Source: Hydractinia symbiolongicarpus
Taxonomy: Eukaryota; Cnidaria; Hydrozoa; Anthoathecata; Hydractiniidae
Direction: 5' to 3'
Assembly: GCF_029227915.1 (NCBI RefSeq)
Contig: NC_079877.1
Coordinates: 32,267,851-32,331,850, forward strand
DNA length: 64,000 nucleotides
The notes below the pieces were generated by a model. The model had not been told where the DNA came from, did not search any database, and saw only the letters and a list, made by a program, of their open reading frames with translations. This document shows, in pieces, positions 6,608 to 14,497 of the stretch (the first letter of the stretch is position 1; each line of letters starts with the position of its first letter). The position numbers and the translations under genes are program-made.

Positions 6608-7888
6608 ATGGCGGAAATTGATATTGATCCGTTTGGTGACCATGGTCAACCCGACGAGGGTACCGATGACTCCACACCTCTGGTACCGAGGGAGCGCACA
6701 CGAGTACAGATACATACACCTGATGAGGAGACATCATTCGGTGGAGAAACCTCTCTGCGCTCCAGAGTTACCAGTGAGCTGGTTAAATCGCTCTATGAGA
6801 AGCTACTAACTATGTATCCAAACGAGAACCCGAGCGTGATACATACCGATCTGTTTGAGTCTCGTGGCAAGGAATTATACTACAAGGGTGATAACAGACC
6901 TCTGACAAATGGCGGATCTCTAAGGACCGTCGGCACCATTGCGGATATACTGGGCAAGAAAAGGCTGCGCGGTTTGGGGTTCGATATACCGAAAGGTAGT
7001 ATAACCCCCCGACAGGCCGCTAGGCTAAACAAAATAGAAGAGAGACTACCGTCACCGGATAAAATAGAGAATGCGACCGATATAGAATTAGAAACCATGT
7101 CTGGAGATGTTTTGAACAGTGCGGAAGATTTAATTTCATTGGTCAAACAACAATCTGTAGACCATGAAGCAACCCAGACCGGCGATCTATTTGAATATCC
7201 TATGCGTGAATTGCTAGGATTGGATAGATCATTGAGAAACATAAGAGGAAGTCTTCAGGATGAAGTTGCAAAAAAGGTTCAGCTCGAACAGCATATTGAC
7301 AGAGAAAAAAACAAGTTGGAAGAGATGGAAAACACACCAAATATGACCGAGGAACAACAAAATGAAGCGAAAGAAAGGTTGAAAGGTTTGCAAAATGATT
7401 TGAAAGGCCGGCAAGAGATTATCGACATTCTCAAAGGTAAACTTAACAGTCAAATAAAAAGCATCAGGGAGACAATCGCCAAAGTACTTGACAAAGAAAC
7501 CACATTGGGTGAAAAGATACGAACCCTATTCCGTGAGCAGGGTATCACCATCGTCAGTGTACTAACGGCATTTGGTATGGTTATCGGCCTTCTCGTAAAA
7601 GCTTTGACGCCCGGAGGTGGGGGGTCATCCACCGGTAATACAAAAAATCATGAAAAAACCGAAGGTGGTGCGAGGGAATGGATAAAGAACAAGCTGAGCG
7701 CTCTGGGATCTCTCCTGGGTAGATTGGCCGGTGCCGCAGCTGCGTCACTACCTGGTATAATTGGATCCATCGTATCGTGGATCCTAAATAGAGCAAAGGA
7801 GGTCGTCGGTTGGTTGAGTCAAAACCTGTGGGCTTTGATAGTCGGAATCGGAGGTCTGATGTACACCTACATGGTGACAAAGCGTTAG
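6608..7888 (+). CDS. Polinton coiled-coil protein with C-terminal membrane segments
   Basis: 426 aa. The ATG at 6608 is preferred over the in-frame ATG at 6368, because the latter lies inside the opposite-strand gene and the former directly follows the AT-rich divergent promoter. Residues 1-45 are acidic and low complexity; about 205-300 form a coiled coil (heptads with EKKVQ/KLEEMEN-type sequence); 313-333 is a membrane helix; a glycine patch at 335-340 follows; 362-394 is an amphipathic Ala/Gly-rich stretch; 406-423 is a C-terminal membrane helix (LWALIVGIGGLMYTYMV). I recognise this architecture and the C-terminal region as typical of Polintons, but its role is not established; a virion membrane or assembly factor is possible. 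The downstream duplication begins inside this gene at codon 129. Confidence 0.85.
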   Translation: MAEIDIDPFGDHGQPDEGTDDSTPLVPRERTRVQIHTPDEETSFGGETSLRSRVTSELVKSLYEKLLTMYPNENPSVIHTDLFESRGKELYYKGDNRPLTNGGSLRTVGTIADILGKKRLRGLGFDIPKGSITPRQAARLNKIEERLPSPDKIENATDIELETMSGDVLNSAEDLISLVKQQSVDHEATQTGDLFEYPMRELLGLDRSLRNIRGSLQDEVAKKVQLEQHIDREKNKLEEMENTPNMTEEQQNEAKERLKGLQNDLKGRQEIIDILKGKLNSQIKSIRETIAKVLDKETTLGEKIRTLFREQGITIVSVLTAFGMVIGLLVKALTPGGGGSSTGNTKNHEKTEGGAREWIKNKLSALGSLLGRLAGAAAASLPGIIGSIVSWILNRAKEVVGWLSQNLWALIVGIGGLMYTYMVTKR

Positions 7889-7902
7889 CTGATCTGGAAT
7901 AT

Positions 7903-7925
7903 ATGTTACATGACACATGTAACAT
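7903..7925. terminator. Hairpin between convergent genes
   Basis: Perfect arms ATGTTACATG / CATGTAACAT with loop ACA, 15 nt after the 426-aa gene stop and 18 nt after the stop of the opposite gene at 7944. It can serve both transcripts. It shares the GTTAC...GTAAC core with the hairpins at 3127, 3902 and 9933. Confidence 0.6.
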
Positions 7926-7943
7926 AATACCCGCGGCATGGTA

Positions 7944-8369
7944 CTATTTTTCGAAATACCACACGGCGCCTCCGACACCAATCATGCTTAGCGCGATAAA
8001 TGCCAATTCCCGTTCATGTTGGCCGTTGCTGGGTGTATAAAAGTCGCTCAATACGGGCTTGCGCGGAATATCTGTGAGAGGTGACCCTCCAAATACTTTT
8101 TTATATTCCCGCATCGCGTCATCCAGCTCCGTGAATTTACCCTCGGCCTTCTTCTCAAGTCTGAGCTGCTTATTGATAAAGTCAACCCTCTCCTGTCTTT
8201 TACGTTGCCATATAACCTGAGCCTTTTGCAGCTGTTCTATGGCCAGATCATGCCGCTTCCGTTCCTTATCTATCCTATCCTTTGATAAACTTGAAAAGAG
8301 GTAGCTTGATCCGGTGAAGGCCAAAGCGTTCGCGAAGGCACCTCCCAACATCATTGCAATTGAAGCCAT
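7944..8369 (-). CDS. Polinton small protein with N-terminal hydrophobic and C-terminal membrane segment
   Basis: 141 aa. The N-terminus (MASIAMMLGGAFANALAFTG) is hydrophobic; residues about 28-90 are a strongly charged helix (DKERKRHDLAIEQLQKAQ); a conserved-looking PVLSDFYTPS segment at about 105-114 precedes a C-terminal membrane helix (about 118-138). I recognise the layout as a recurrent Polinton protein of unknown function, found near the capsid genes. It begins the compact minus-strand block, convergent with the 426-aa gene, and shares the hairpin at 7903. Confidence 0.8.
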   Translation of the reverse strand: MASIAMMLGGAFANALAFTGSSYLFSSLSKDRIDKERKRHDLAIEQLQKAQVIWQRKRQERVDFINKQLRLEKKAEGKFTELDDAMREYKKVFGGSPLTDIPRKPVLSDFYTPSNGQHERELAFIALSMIGVGGAVWYFEK

Positions 8370-8399
8370 GTTTATATAATCCGGTATAATATAGTGGCG

Positions 8400-8543
8400 T
8401 TATTTTAATACGATAGCCTCGGAGTCTATGACATCAGAGTCGTCTATGACCTCGGTATCGATGTATTCCACCTTGGGTAAAATCCTCTCAACTTTCTTGC
8501 GCTGGCATAAAACCCAGACCAACCATTCCAGTATTCGCAACAT
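8400..8543 (-). CDS. 47-aa acidic peptide with N-terminal hydrophobic anchor
   Basis: A short ORF: MLRILEWLVWVLCQRKK at the N-terminus, then an acidic tail rich in Asp/Glu (YIDTEVIDDSDVIDSE). Its ATG overlaps the stop of the upstream 75-aa gene in a TAATG arrangement, and the ORF ends 31 bp before the start of the 141-aa gene at 8369, so it fills the gap. It is unchanged in the duplicate (21779-21922). The overlap and compositional bias suggest a real gene, but its size makes this uncertain. Confidence 0.5.
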   Translation of the reverse strand: MLRILEWLVWVLCQRKKVERILPKVEYIDTEVIDDSDVIDSEAIVLK

Positions 8544-8770
8544 TATATATTTATAGTTTCAGGTATAATTTTTTGCTTAACTAGATATTCTCTTGTCATT
8601 TCACTTGCGGCGACTATGGCTACAAGCTTTCCTGTATCTTCCAGGTCAAACTTCTGAATTGAGGGTGGTGTCATTTTTAATACCTTTTTCCCGAGCATTG
8701 AATAGCCCACAGCGAAAACGCATACGACCGATGCTTTATAAATATCGTTGACTATACTTTTCTTATCCAT
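8543..8770 (-). CDS. Small Polinton membrane protein
   Basis: 75 aa. Residues about 12-28 (ASVVCVFAVGYSMLGKK) form a hydrophobic helix, and a second moderately hydrophobic helix (KLVAIVAASEM) lies at about 48-58. I recognise the general pattern from Polinton gene sets; no function is known to me. It sits between the 141-aa gene at 8815 (44 bp upstream) and the 47-aa ORF (1-bp overlap), probably in one transcription unit. Confidence 0.7.
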   Translation of the reverse strand: MDKKSIVNDIYKASVVCVFAVGYSMLGKKVLKMTPPSIQKFDLEDTGKLVAIVAASEMTREYLVKQKIIPETINI

Positions 8771-8814
8771 GCCTTATATTTACTTCAAGATTATAGTATC
8801 GCGATATTATCCCT

Positions 8815-9240
8815 TTATTCCATTTCAAGCTTACTTATTCTCATAGTTTTTTTATTACCTGAGTTACTTGGTGGGGTACCCTTCACCTTAATATTTTTGT
8901 CCTTATTTTTATAGACGAAATAAGCACCAATTAAGACAAGTACTATCACCCCACCACCACCCATTATTGCGTAGTTCACTCCGCCGTGTTTGGGGCCGTC
9001 TGTCACAGAATCCTCAATGACAATATCCTTAGGATCCTCCAACTGTGTCTGGGGTGCTGAGTGTGTCTGAGGTGCCGGCTGGGTTTGTGTCTGAGGTGCC
9101 GACTGTACCTCCGTCTGTGCCATGAGCCATTTTTTATATTCCTCCCTCTTTTTATGGTTGTATTCCGCCAACCTCTTACCAGATTCAACCTTTTTAGGGT
9201 TCTTCGTTGTCACCTGAATAGGGGTCTGTTCCTCTGACAT
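8815..9240 (-). CDS. Polinton single-pass membrane protein with QTQ/PAPQ-rich linker
   Basis: 141 aa. The N-terminal motif VESGKRLAEYN (18-28) is followed by a charged helix, a Gln/Thr/Pro/Ala-rich low-complexity linker (45-68), a membrane helix at 89-110 (NYAIMGGGGVIVLVLIGAYFVY), and a basic tail ending in LEME. This order is one I associate with Polintons. Its 5' end overlaps the 3' end of the 209-aa gene by 47 bp in another frame, which indicates a compact, virus-like organisation. Function unknown; a type of virion membrane protein is an inference. The duplicate differs at one residue (His29 to Arg). Confidence 0.78.
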   Translation of the reverse strand: MSEEQTPIQVTTKNPKKVESGKRLAEYNHKKREEYKKWLMAQTEVQSAPQTQTQPAPQTHSAPQTQLEDPKDIVIEDSVTDGPKHGGVNYAIMGGGGVIVLVLIGAYFVYKNKDKNIKVKGTPPSNSGNKKTMRISKLEME

Positions 9241-9823
9241 CTTTATTATCTATATCTATATTATTATTTGCGTTTAAATTTCTTCCAGCGATATAATGCC
9301 TACCTGTAATTAGACCCACACTGATTGGTGATAGTAGTGATCCGAACTTATAATATAGATCACATGTGAACCTTTGGAGTGCCGAGTTTAGGAATGGATC
9401 ATTCTCCAGGTCATCACTCAGAGCTTTTTGATTTTTTATACCGAGAGCTGTACAGGCGCCCATGGAGTACATGTGGATTATTGACTGTCCCAAAGACTTT
9501 ACCATTTGACCGGATAGTTTAGCCTCGTATATGGTGAACAGTTTATCCACCTCATCATTCTTGAGCTTCTGGATCTCCGCCTCCGTATACATCTTACCAA
9601 GATATAACTTGCTATTCCCGGTCAGCACGCACTCGAGCAATTTCTGTCTCTTCCCATCATCCCGCTCATCCCGTTCATCGATAAAAATTAGGTTGTCAAT
9701 TGCCGTTTCAGCCATTTTCAATAGCCATAGGTATTTTTTAATACAAAAAAGACAGAAACTAACCAATACCAGCAATAGCACTACAGCTATCACCAGTAAT
9801 ATGAAATTTATATATTCTATCAT
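9194..9823 (-). CDS. Polinton protein with N-terminal membrane anchor, 209 aa
   Basis: Residues about 4-28 are an uninterrupted hydrophobic anchor (INFILLVIAVVLLLVLVSFC). The body carries the segments MYTEAEIQKLKNDEVDKL, KSLGQSIIHMYSMGACTALG and DPFLNSALQRFTCDLYYKFG, which I recognise as a conserved Polinton family, then an acidic Asn-rich tail. The ATG at 9823 lies just before an 11-bp minisatellite, which would be its leader or promoter. It overlaps the next gene at its 3' end. Function unknown. Confidence 0.78.
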   Translation of the reverse strand: MIEYINFILLVIAVVLLLVLVSFCLFCIKKYLWLLKMAETAIDNLIFIDERDERDDGKRQKLLECVLTGNSKLYLGKMYTEAEIQKLKNDEVDKLFTIYEAKLSGQMVKSLGQSIIHMYSMGACTALGIKNQKALSDDLENDPFLNSALQRFTCDLYYKFGSLLSPISVGLITGRHYIAGRNLNANNNIDIDNKDVRGTDPYSGDNEEP

Positions 9824-9828
9824 GGTCC

Positions 9829-9919
9829 TATAGGAGTCTATAGGAGTATTATAGGAGTATTATAGGAGTATTATAGGAGTATTATAGGAGTATTATAGGA
9901 GTCTTATAGGAGTCTATAG
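9829..9919. repeat. 11-bp minisatellite (TATAGGAGTAT)n
   Basis: About eight units of TATAGGAGTAT and close variants lie between the ATPase stop and the 209-aa gene start. The period is near one helical turn, and the repeat fills most of the 146-bp intergenic space. The duplicate at 23208-23298 has the same number of units. Confidence 0.9.
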
Positions 9920-9932
9920 ATCTGTTAGATAC

Positions 9933-9959
9933 TTTTGTTACAAGACTCTTGTAACAAAA
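9933..9959 (-). terminator. Hairpin 3' of the ATPase gene
   Basis: Perfect 13-bp arms TTTTGTTACAAGA / TCTTGTAACAAAA around one base, 10 nt past the ATPase stop. It is the longest member of the TTAC...GTAA hairpin family in the window and has the same distance from the stop as the others. Confidence 0.65.
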
Positions 9960-9969
9960 AACGTCCAAT

Positions 9970-10566
9970 CTAGCAAATCACGTGAGTTCTTGGATGTTCC
10001 ATCCTCATGACTAAATGTGTATATTTTCCATCTTTTAGCCTTTCCTTAACCTTCTGGATCTCCGATGATTCAATGACATCATTCTCTTCGTGGATGGTTG
10101 CGAGATCATGTCTGTCCTTCGGATACCACACATATAACATTTTTGCCTGCCTTCGTAAGTTCTTCGGTATCGCGGTGTATGATTGTGTGAGTAGCCACAT
10201 GGTGTGGTTTCGATGCCGACCGCTGATGGCCAGCTCCAGAAGCGGTTGCCTCTTTTTGTCCAGTTTCTCATCCGCGATGATGTCGTCGATCAGGAATAAT
10301 GTTTCGTACCCGGCACAGAAATCCGTCATCTTTTGAATCCATTCGTACAACATGCCCATGGGCTCAATTAGAATCACATATCTATCCCTCCAGAACCAGT
10401 TACTCCCCATATATGTCTTGTTCCACCTTAATGTTGGACATATAATCACAATGAAATCAAAGTGATCAAAGTATTTACTCTCTAGTAATGTTACAACGCG
10501 TCTGGATTTTCCACAGCCCGTGGGACCGACGAATAATGCCGTGTGAGGATCTTTCATGTAGTCCAT
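9970..10566 (-). CDS. Genome-packaging ATPase (FtsK/HerA-type, A32-like)
   Basis: 198 aa from the ATG at 10566, which is preferred because the longer open frame begins with GTG (10593) and overlaps the capsid gene. Walker A GPTGCGKS is at 14-21, Walker B LFLIDD at 90-95, SGRHR at 115-119, and the motif WLLTQS at 124-129 is a sensor-like segment. These, the short length and the position after the major capsid gene match the packaging ATPases of Polintons and related double-jelly-roll viruses. It would pump element DNA into the capsid. The start is 2 nt beyond the capsid stop, so the two genes are tightly coupled. The duplicate differs at residue 31 (Lys to Glu). Confidence 0.92.
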   Translation of the reverse strand: MDYMKDPHTALFVGPTGCGKSRRVVTLLESKYFDHFDFIVIICPTLRWNKTYMGSNWFWRDRYVILIEPMGMLYEWIQKMTDFCAGYETLFLIDDIIADEKLDKKRQPLLELAISGRHRNHTMWLLTQSYTAIPKNLRRQAKMLYVWYPKDRHDLATIHEENDVIESSEIQKVKERLKDGKYTHLVMRMEHPRTHVIC

Positions 10567-10567
10567 C

Positions 10568-11887
10568 TTAATATAGTACATCCATAATTTCACCGTTTTG
10601 AATATTTAATTGAGCATCCATGATTAGATATATGTCGGCGTTTAAGGATCCCGCGGTTTCGGCCGTCTTTTCAACTTGCAGTGTGATGCCCTCGCTCGCA
10701 TTTTCAATCCGTCGGCCGGTCCCGTGCAGCGAGTTTTCATCTATGGTTCTGAAATCCAGCCATAGGACATATTTCGTGGTTAGGTAGTCCGCGACCTTCA
10801 CATCATGTAGTTGCAGATGTTTCTGTATTTCACCGGCGTTGCTGTCCTTTTGCTTGCCCTCTGCGAAATACTTGCATATTTCACCATAATGCTCAAACGG
10901 TTGCATCCCCTGAGCGAAAAGTTGGTTAGGCTTACCCTCAACTATGGCGGATACCTTTTTGATCTTAGGATTGTAGAACCTACCGGTATCTCGTTTGTAA
11001 GCTTTCTCTTCCTCAAACAGAACCAATATACCCTTCAGGGACTTGCACGGTGTATTGAATGACCAATTCCACGTTGTGTCCGACTTATCCACCCTAATTT
11101 GTCTATGTCTCAGAAATCTGTCATAGAGTACAGCCATGTTTTGGTATTCATTTGAAATGAATCTGGCGAGTGTGGGTTGTGTCACAATCTCATATTCGAG
11201 AGATATGTTGGAGATTTTGTATTTAGCATCCGGCGCAGGTGCCGATGTGGCACCGGAAGGTTTGGTTGGTGTTGATAATACTACCCTGTCATAATTGTTG
11301 AATGTTATCTCATAACACAGCCTATTACCTAATCCAGCCTGATAATATGGGATCGTGCTATCCAACATTTCAAAATCTAGTGGTATGGTGAACTTGTTTT
11401 TGTATGCATCATAAATAGCTTTGTCCGCTACCTCTGATGCGTCTTTATCCGCGGCTCCAACTCTCAGTTTCATACAGTTTTCTGTACACCCTTCATCAAA
11501 GATGATACCTTGTCTTATTGCATTTCTTTTTTCGGACTTGGTTAGCGATAAATCTCTGTAGCACCCGAAAAGATCAAAGTCATCAATGCTCAGAATCTCG
11601 GTACCCTCGAACTTGATAGCTAGCTTTTTAACAATTGACCTCCCTATGTTAGAGACCAATGTTCTCTTCGTGTCGACTTTTGACTCGAGTTCAACGTCGA
11701 AACTTATTTTCGAAGTACCAGGAACAATGACATCATCGTTACCTAAATTAGGGAACCTAATCAGGAGTAACTGGTTCTGATCAATCTCACTTGGGTTGTG
11801 AGTGACAATTACTTTTTGATGCGTTCCTTTTACGCCATGTGCGATCCTAAGTGAACGCTCTGGGTTTAACTTTTTCCCGTATTCCAT
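10568..11887 (-). CDS. MCP: Major capsid protein (double jelly-roll, Polinton type)
   Basis: 439 aa. The N-terminus (LNPERSLRIAHGVKGTHQK), the segment RFPNLGNDDVIVPGT and the SIDDFDLFGCYRDL segment match, in my recognition, the Polinton major capsid family; the remainder is beta-rich without membrane segments, as expected for a shell protein. It lies between the candidate minor capsid gene and the ATPase on the same strand, the order usual for this morphogenesis module. No frameshift or stop interrupts it. The duplicate differs at two residues (Lys to Asn in the ELESKVD segment, Arg to Gln in HGTGRRI). Trimer formation and fold are family inference. Confidence 0.9.
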   Translation of the reverse strand: MEYGKKLNPERSLRIAHGVKGTHQKVIVTHNPSEIDQNQLLLIRFPNLGNDDVIVPGTSKISFDVELESKVDTKRTLVSNIGRSIVKKLAIKFEGTEILSIDDFDLFGCYRDLSLTKSEKRNAIRQGIIFDEGCTENCMKLRVGAADKDASEVADKAIYDAYKNKFTIPLDFEMLDSTIPYYQAGLGNRLCYEITFNNYDRVVLSTPTKPSGATSAPAPDAKYKISNISLEYEIVTQPTLARFISNEYQNMAVLYDRFLRHRQIRVDKSDTTWNWSFNTPCKSLKGILVLFEEEKAYKRDTGRFYNPKIKKVSAIVEGKPNQLFAQGMQPFEHYGEICKYFAEGKQKDSNAGEIQKHLQLHDVKVADYLTTKYVLWLDFRTIDENSLHGTGRRIENASEGITLQVEKTAETAGSLNADIYLIMDAQLNIQNGEIMDVLY

Positions 11888-11942
11888 GCTATTCCATATT
11901 ACTTTTATTTTATTTTACTTTAATTCGGTTAATGCTACGGTA

Positions 11943-12506
11943 TCATCTGTACGCCGTATCTCTTATGTGAATGGTAACTGTTGTCTTCATACCACCCCAT
12001 AACACCTTACCATCCTGACCTGTGACTCTCATGGTAAGTGATTGAAGTAAACCTTTCTTTAGTTTCTTATATTGCGGATTTTTCGGTTCAATATATGTAA
12101 AATCACCACCATACTCGGATATATGATATGTCATCAGGTTGTTGCTATATTCACCATCTTTAAGATTTAACGAGTTATCCAATTCATTAAGATTAAAATG
12201 TAGTTCCGTTACACCCCCTAGATTGAATATTTTACTCAACTTAGAGTTTCTAGCTAGTTGTGTTGATTTTACATCACCTCTCACGATTGAATTCAACTCC
12301 CTCCCTGTGTACTGCCGACCCTGTTGTAACCTAACCGTGGTAACTCCGTCAGCCAAGGGTATATCTATTGGAGCTGTAGCTACATATGTGACATTATCCG
12401 AAAACGTCTCCACGATCGCAACCTCCTTTGTACCATGTGAGTTGTCTATCGGTTGATACAAATAGATTTTCTTCTCGCTATTTACGTCCTTTATTGTGAT
12501 ATACAT
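11943..12506 (-). CDS. Candidate minor capsid (penton) protein
   Basis: 187 aa with a beta-rich composition and no membrane helix. Its C-terminal part, LKKGLLQSLTMRVTGQDGK then TVTIHIRDTAYR, resembles the C-terminal strands of single jelly-roll penton proteins of Polintons, and the position directly upstream of the major capsid gene (55 bp) supports this. Penton function is inferred. The ATG is 38 bp from the divergent 394-aa gene and preceded on its strand by CTAATATAATA. Confidence 0.7.
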   Translation of the reverse strand: MYITIKDVNSEKKIYLYQPIDNSHGTKEVAIVETFSDNVTYVATAPIDIPLADGVTTVRLQQGRQYTGRELNSIVRGDVKSTQLARNSKLSKIFNLGGVTELHFNLNELDNSLNLKDGEYSNNLMTYHISEYGGDFTYIEPKNPQYKKLKKGLLQSLTMRVTGQDGKVLWGGMKTTVTIHIRDTAYR

Positions 12507-12544
12507 TATTATATTAGAGATTGTGAATATATTTAAATCAAAGA
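12507..12544. promoter_or_regulatory. Divergent promoter, minor capsid / 394-aa gene
   Basis: 38 bp between two divergent start codons. It is AT-rich, with CTAATATAATA toward the minus-strand gene and ATATATTTAAATCA toward the plus-strand gene. The same CTAATATAATA occurs in the other very short divergent region (6568-6607). Confidence 0.45.
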
Positions 12545-13729
12545 ATGGATGACATTTTCAGATATAACCCGAATGCGGCATATAAGCCAAATGGAGGGCG
12601 GGATCTTCAAATATTGGGCGCTAGGGATCTGTGCAAACAGGCCATTATTGTGTCCGAAAGTGGCTCTTTCCCCGCTTCCTTTCCTAATATTTTTACCAAT
12701 TATGAACTTAGTCATAACGCGCAACGTATGAGAATTTGGAATGAGCAACCTTTTAGATTATGGCAAACCCTGCTAAATTTCGCCACTTGGTGCGCTTCAA
12801 GTGCCTGTGGGGTAAGTTCGGAACACCTGAAGGATGGTAGATCTATGGTCAGGTCAATATATCGTTTTCATGTGTATTATCACATTAGGCGAATCATTAA
12901 GCGCCTACAGACACCTCTACCCTTTGAGAATAGCTTCAATCGATACGACAATCCCTATTCAAATGAGGAATTTCTAAAAATCTGTGGCGAGTATGATGTT
13001 GATTCCAACCCCATGAAATACAGAGGTCAGTACTTTTTCAGTTCATATCAAAAAAGACGTAAAGACTATCCAACTCCCGGGTTGAGTTATTTCACTAACG
13101 ACTCCATGACGCGGTGGATTGTGGAAAAATCCGATGGATTTACAAAAACGGGCCTTGTGAAGATCTCTAGCAGTGTTAGAGCCTATGCCTATCTAGTTCT
13201 TAGTTCTCAGGCCTCGGCACGCTCCTCCATCCTTGGTAATGATTCAAGTGCTCTGACCGCCCAAAGAGTTTTTATGAATAACCTTGAGGACATTGTTAAC
13301 CGTAGGGTTGATATTCAGGAGGACATTAAACGTTATCAGGATACGTTAAACTACGCTTCAAGTAAGGTTGATTATTCGGTTGGACAAGGTATTTATATGT
13401 TACCTAGTGACATGAATCTCAGAATTAAGACCGGTGTGGTGGGTTACAACAACAAGATTTTGATATCGGGTGAAGATCTTACCATTGGTATTAATCGAAA
13501 GGTCAATGTTACCGAAAAAACAGCTGAATCACATAAAAAGAAGCCGGTAACACCCGATCATCCTGATATCCATCCCGATAAACACATCACCGTACACCAC
13601 GTGGATACTACAGATAAACACATTACTGCACCTTACCACAAAGATACTCCTCCTACACACGAAGATGAGAAGATCGCTCTTGTGATTGTTATGACAACGG
13701 GTTATTTCATATGGTATTTGTTTAGATAA
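12545..13729 (+). CDS. Polinton 394-aa protein, tail-anchored
   Basis: The N-terminal two thirds form a globular region containing FATWCASSACGVSSEHL (about 78-94), a segment I recognise as conserved among Polintons. Residues about 325-370 are rich in His, Pro, Thr and Lys (DHPDIHPDKHITVHHVDTTD), and 374-393 is a C-terminal membrane helix (ALVIVMTTGYFIWYLFR). The function is unknown; the tail anchor suggests attachment to a membrane or to the inner face of a virion. It is divergent from the minor capsid gene. The duplicate differs at two residues (Cys30 to Tyr, Leu76 to Gln). Confidence 0.8.
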   Translation: MDDIFRYNPNAAYKPNGGRDLQILGARDLCKQAIIVSESGSFPASFPNIFTNYELSHNAQRMRIWNEQPFRLWQTLLNFATWCASSACGVSSEHLKDGRSMVRSIYRFHVYYHIRRIIKRLQTPLPFENSFNRYDNPYSNEEFLKICGEYDVDSNPMKYRGQYFFSSYQKRRKDYPTPGLSYFTNDSMTRWIVEKSDGFTKTGLVKISSSVRAYAYLVLSSQASARSSILGNDSSALTAQRVFMNNLEDIVNRRVDIQEDIKRYQDTLNYASSKVDYSVGQGIYMLPSDMNLRIKTGVVGYNNKILISGEDLTIGINRKVNVTEKTAESHKKKPVTPDHPDIHPDKHITVHHVDTTDKHITAPYHKDTPPTHEDEKIALVIVMTTGYFIWYLFR

Positions 13730-13747
13730 AGAATGACGTCAATTAAA

Positions 13748-13905
13748 TGTCAATCAAGCCAGAATAACAATAGAGAAACAATGCATTCCTTACATACCAA
13801 ATATCCTTAGCAACGGCTACTTTCGTTTTGACTTTTTTCTTATGTAAACAACTTTCTGGTATGTAAAATATGTAAAATCCTATTGTTATAAGCGTTTGAT
13901 TGACA
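13748..13905. repeat. Imperfect inverted repeat after the 394-aa gene
   Basis: Left arm 13748-13799 and right arm 13858-13905 pair in blocks: TGTCAATCAA with TTGATTGACA, ATAACAATAG with CTATTGTTAT, and TTACATACCA with TGGTATGTAA. A spacer of about 58 bp separates them. It starts 18 nt after the stop, the same distance as the short hairpins, and again contains TTAC...GTAA. It could be a 3'-end structure, a replication or transcription regulatory site, or a small inserted element. Confidence 0.7.
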
Positions 13906-13983
13906 GATGGTAGATAACAAAAACTGCTTTCCGATAGAATCTATAAAGTGGTATAAAGAGATGTAATCGTGAATATAAACACA

Positions 13984-14319
13984 ATGGCTTTTCCAACAGT
14001 TGAAGAATTTGAACAAAACATAGAACAAGTTACTCCGATCATAAAGTGGAGAGAGCTGCCTAAAAACGATATTTACCTTGTTAAATATGTGAAAGAGATG
14101 GAAATATCAAGACCTGGTGCTCTTTCTGAAAAATCTATGTATGCGGAGGTTCAAGATAGAATGGGAAATAAATATAAGACATGGTTGCCCGCAAGACTTT
14201 GTGATGAATTAAAGGATTATAGTTTCAAGGGTGATGCCTTTGTCAGATCAAATGGTCTCAAACAATCTCAAAATTATCATCAAAATCGATTCTTCAGTTA
14301 TGACATTATGTGGCGCTAA
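13984..14319 (+). CDS. Small soluble protein, possibly nucleic-acid binding
   Basis: 111 aa from the ATG at 13984 (ACAATGG, a good Kozak context); the longer open frame starts with GTG at 13969 and is less likely. No membrane helix. The middle reads as alternating strands (DIYLVKYVKEMEIS, MYAEVQDRMGNKYKTWLPARL), a pattern I associate with small OB-like proteins that recur in Polinton and other mobile-element contexts, but the assignment is weak. The stop is followed by the ATCTTTAC...GTAAAGAT hairpin. It is identical in the duplicate. Confidence 0.6.
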   Translation: MAFPTVEEFEQNIEQVTPIIKWRELPKNDIYLVKYVKEMEISRPGALSEKSMYAEVQDRMGNKYKTWLPARLCDELKDYSFKGDAFVRSNGLKQSQNYHQNRFFSYDIMWR

Positions 14320-14338
14320 ACCTTGCAATGTTGCAATC

Positions 14339-14363
14339 ATCTTTACTTGTTTCTGGTAAAGAT
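14339..14363 (+). terminator. Hairpin 3' of the 111-aa gene, identical to that of integrase
   Basis: The same 25-bp word as at 5289-5313: arms ATCTTTAC / GTAAAGAT, 9-base loop. It is 19 nt past the stop. Confidence 0.65.
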
Positions 14364-14385
14364 AGACACACACATAACACTGTAA

Positions 14386-14468
14386 TTGGGGGACACGACA
14401 GATGAGGGTGGGGAGGGACCCATGGGACGGGGAGGGGCCCAGGGGGACACGGCCGGGTAGGGGGTTTT
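14386..14468 (+). other. G-tract cluster with quadruplex potential
   Basis: Several runs of three to five G on the plus strand (GGGTGGGGAGGG, GGGACGGGGAGGGG, AGGGGGACACGG, GGGTAGGGGG) within 85 bp, in otherwise AT-rich DNA. Four or more closely spaced G-runs make a quadruplex possible. The same block is in the duplicate (27765-27847). Confidence 0.65.
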
Positions 14469-14497
14469 GGACAGATATTATAGAGCATGCCCGCTTA

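Noticed and set aside
10567-10593. Longer ATPase start at 10593
   Set aside because: That codon is GTG, not ATG, and would overlap the major capsid coding region; the ATG at 10566 has a good context and suits the family's short N-terminus.
13969-13983. Longer start of the 111-aa protein
   Set aside because: The codon at 13969 is GTG; the ATG at 13984 has a strong initiation context.
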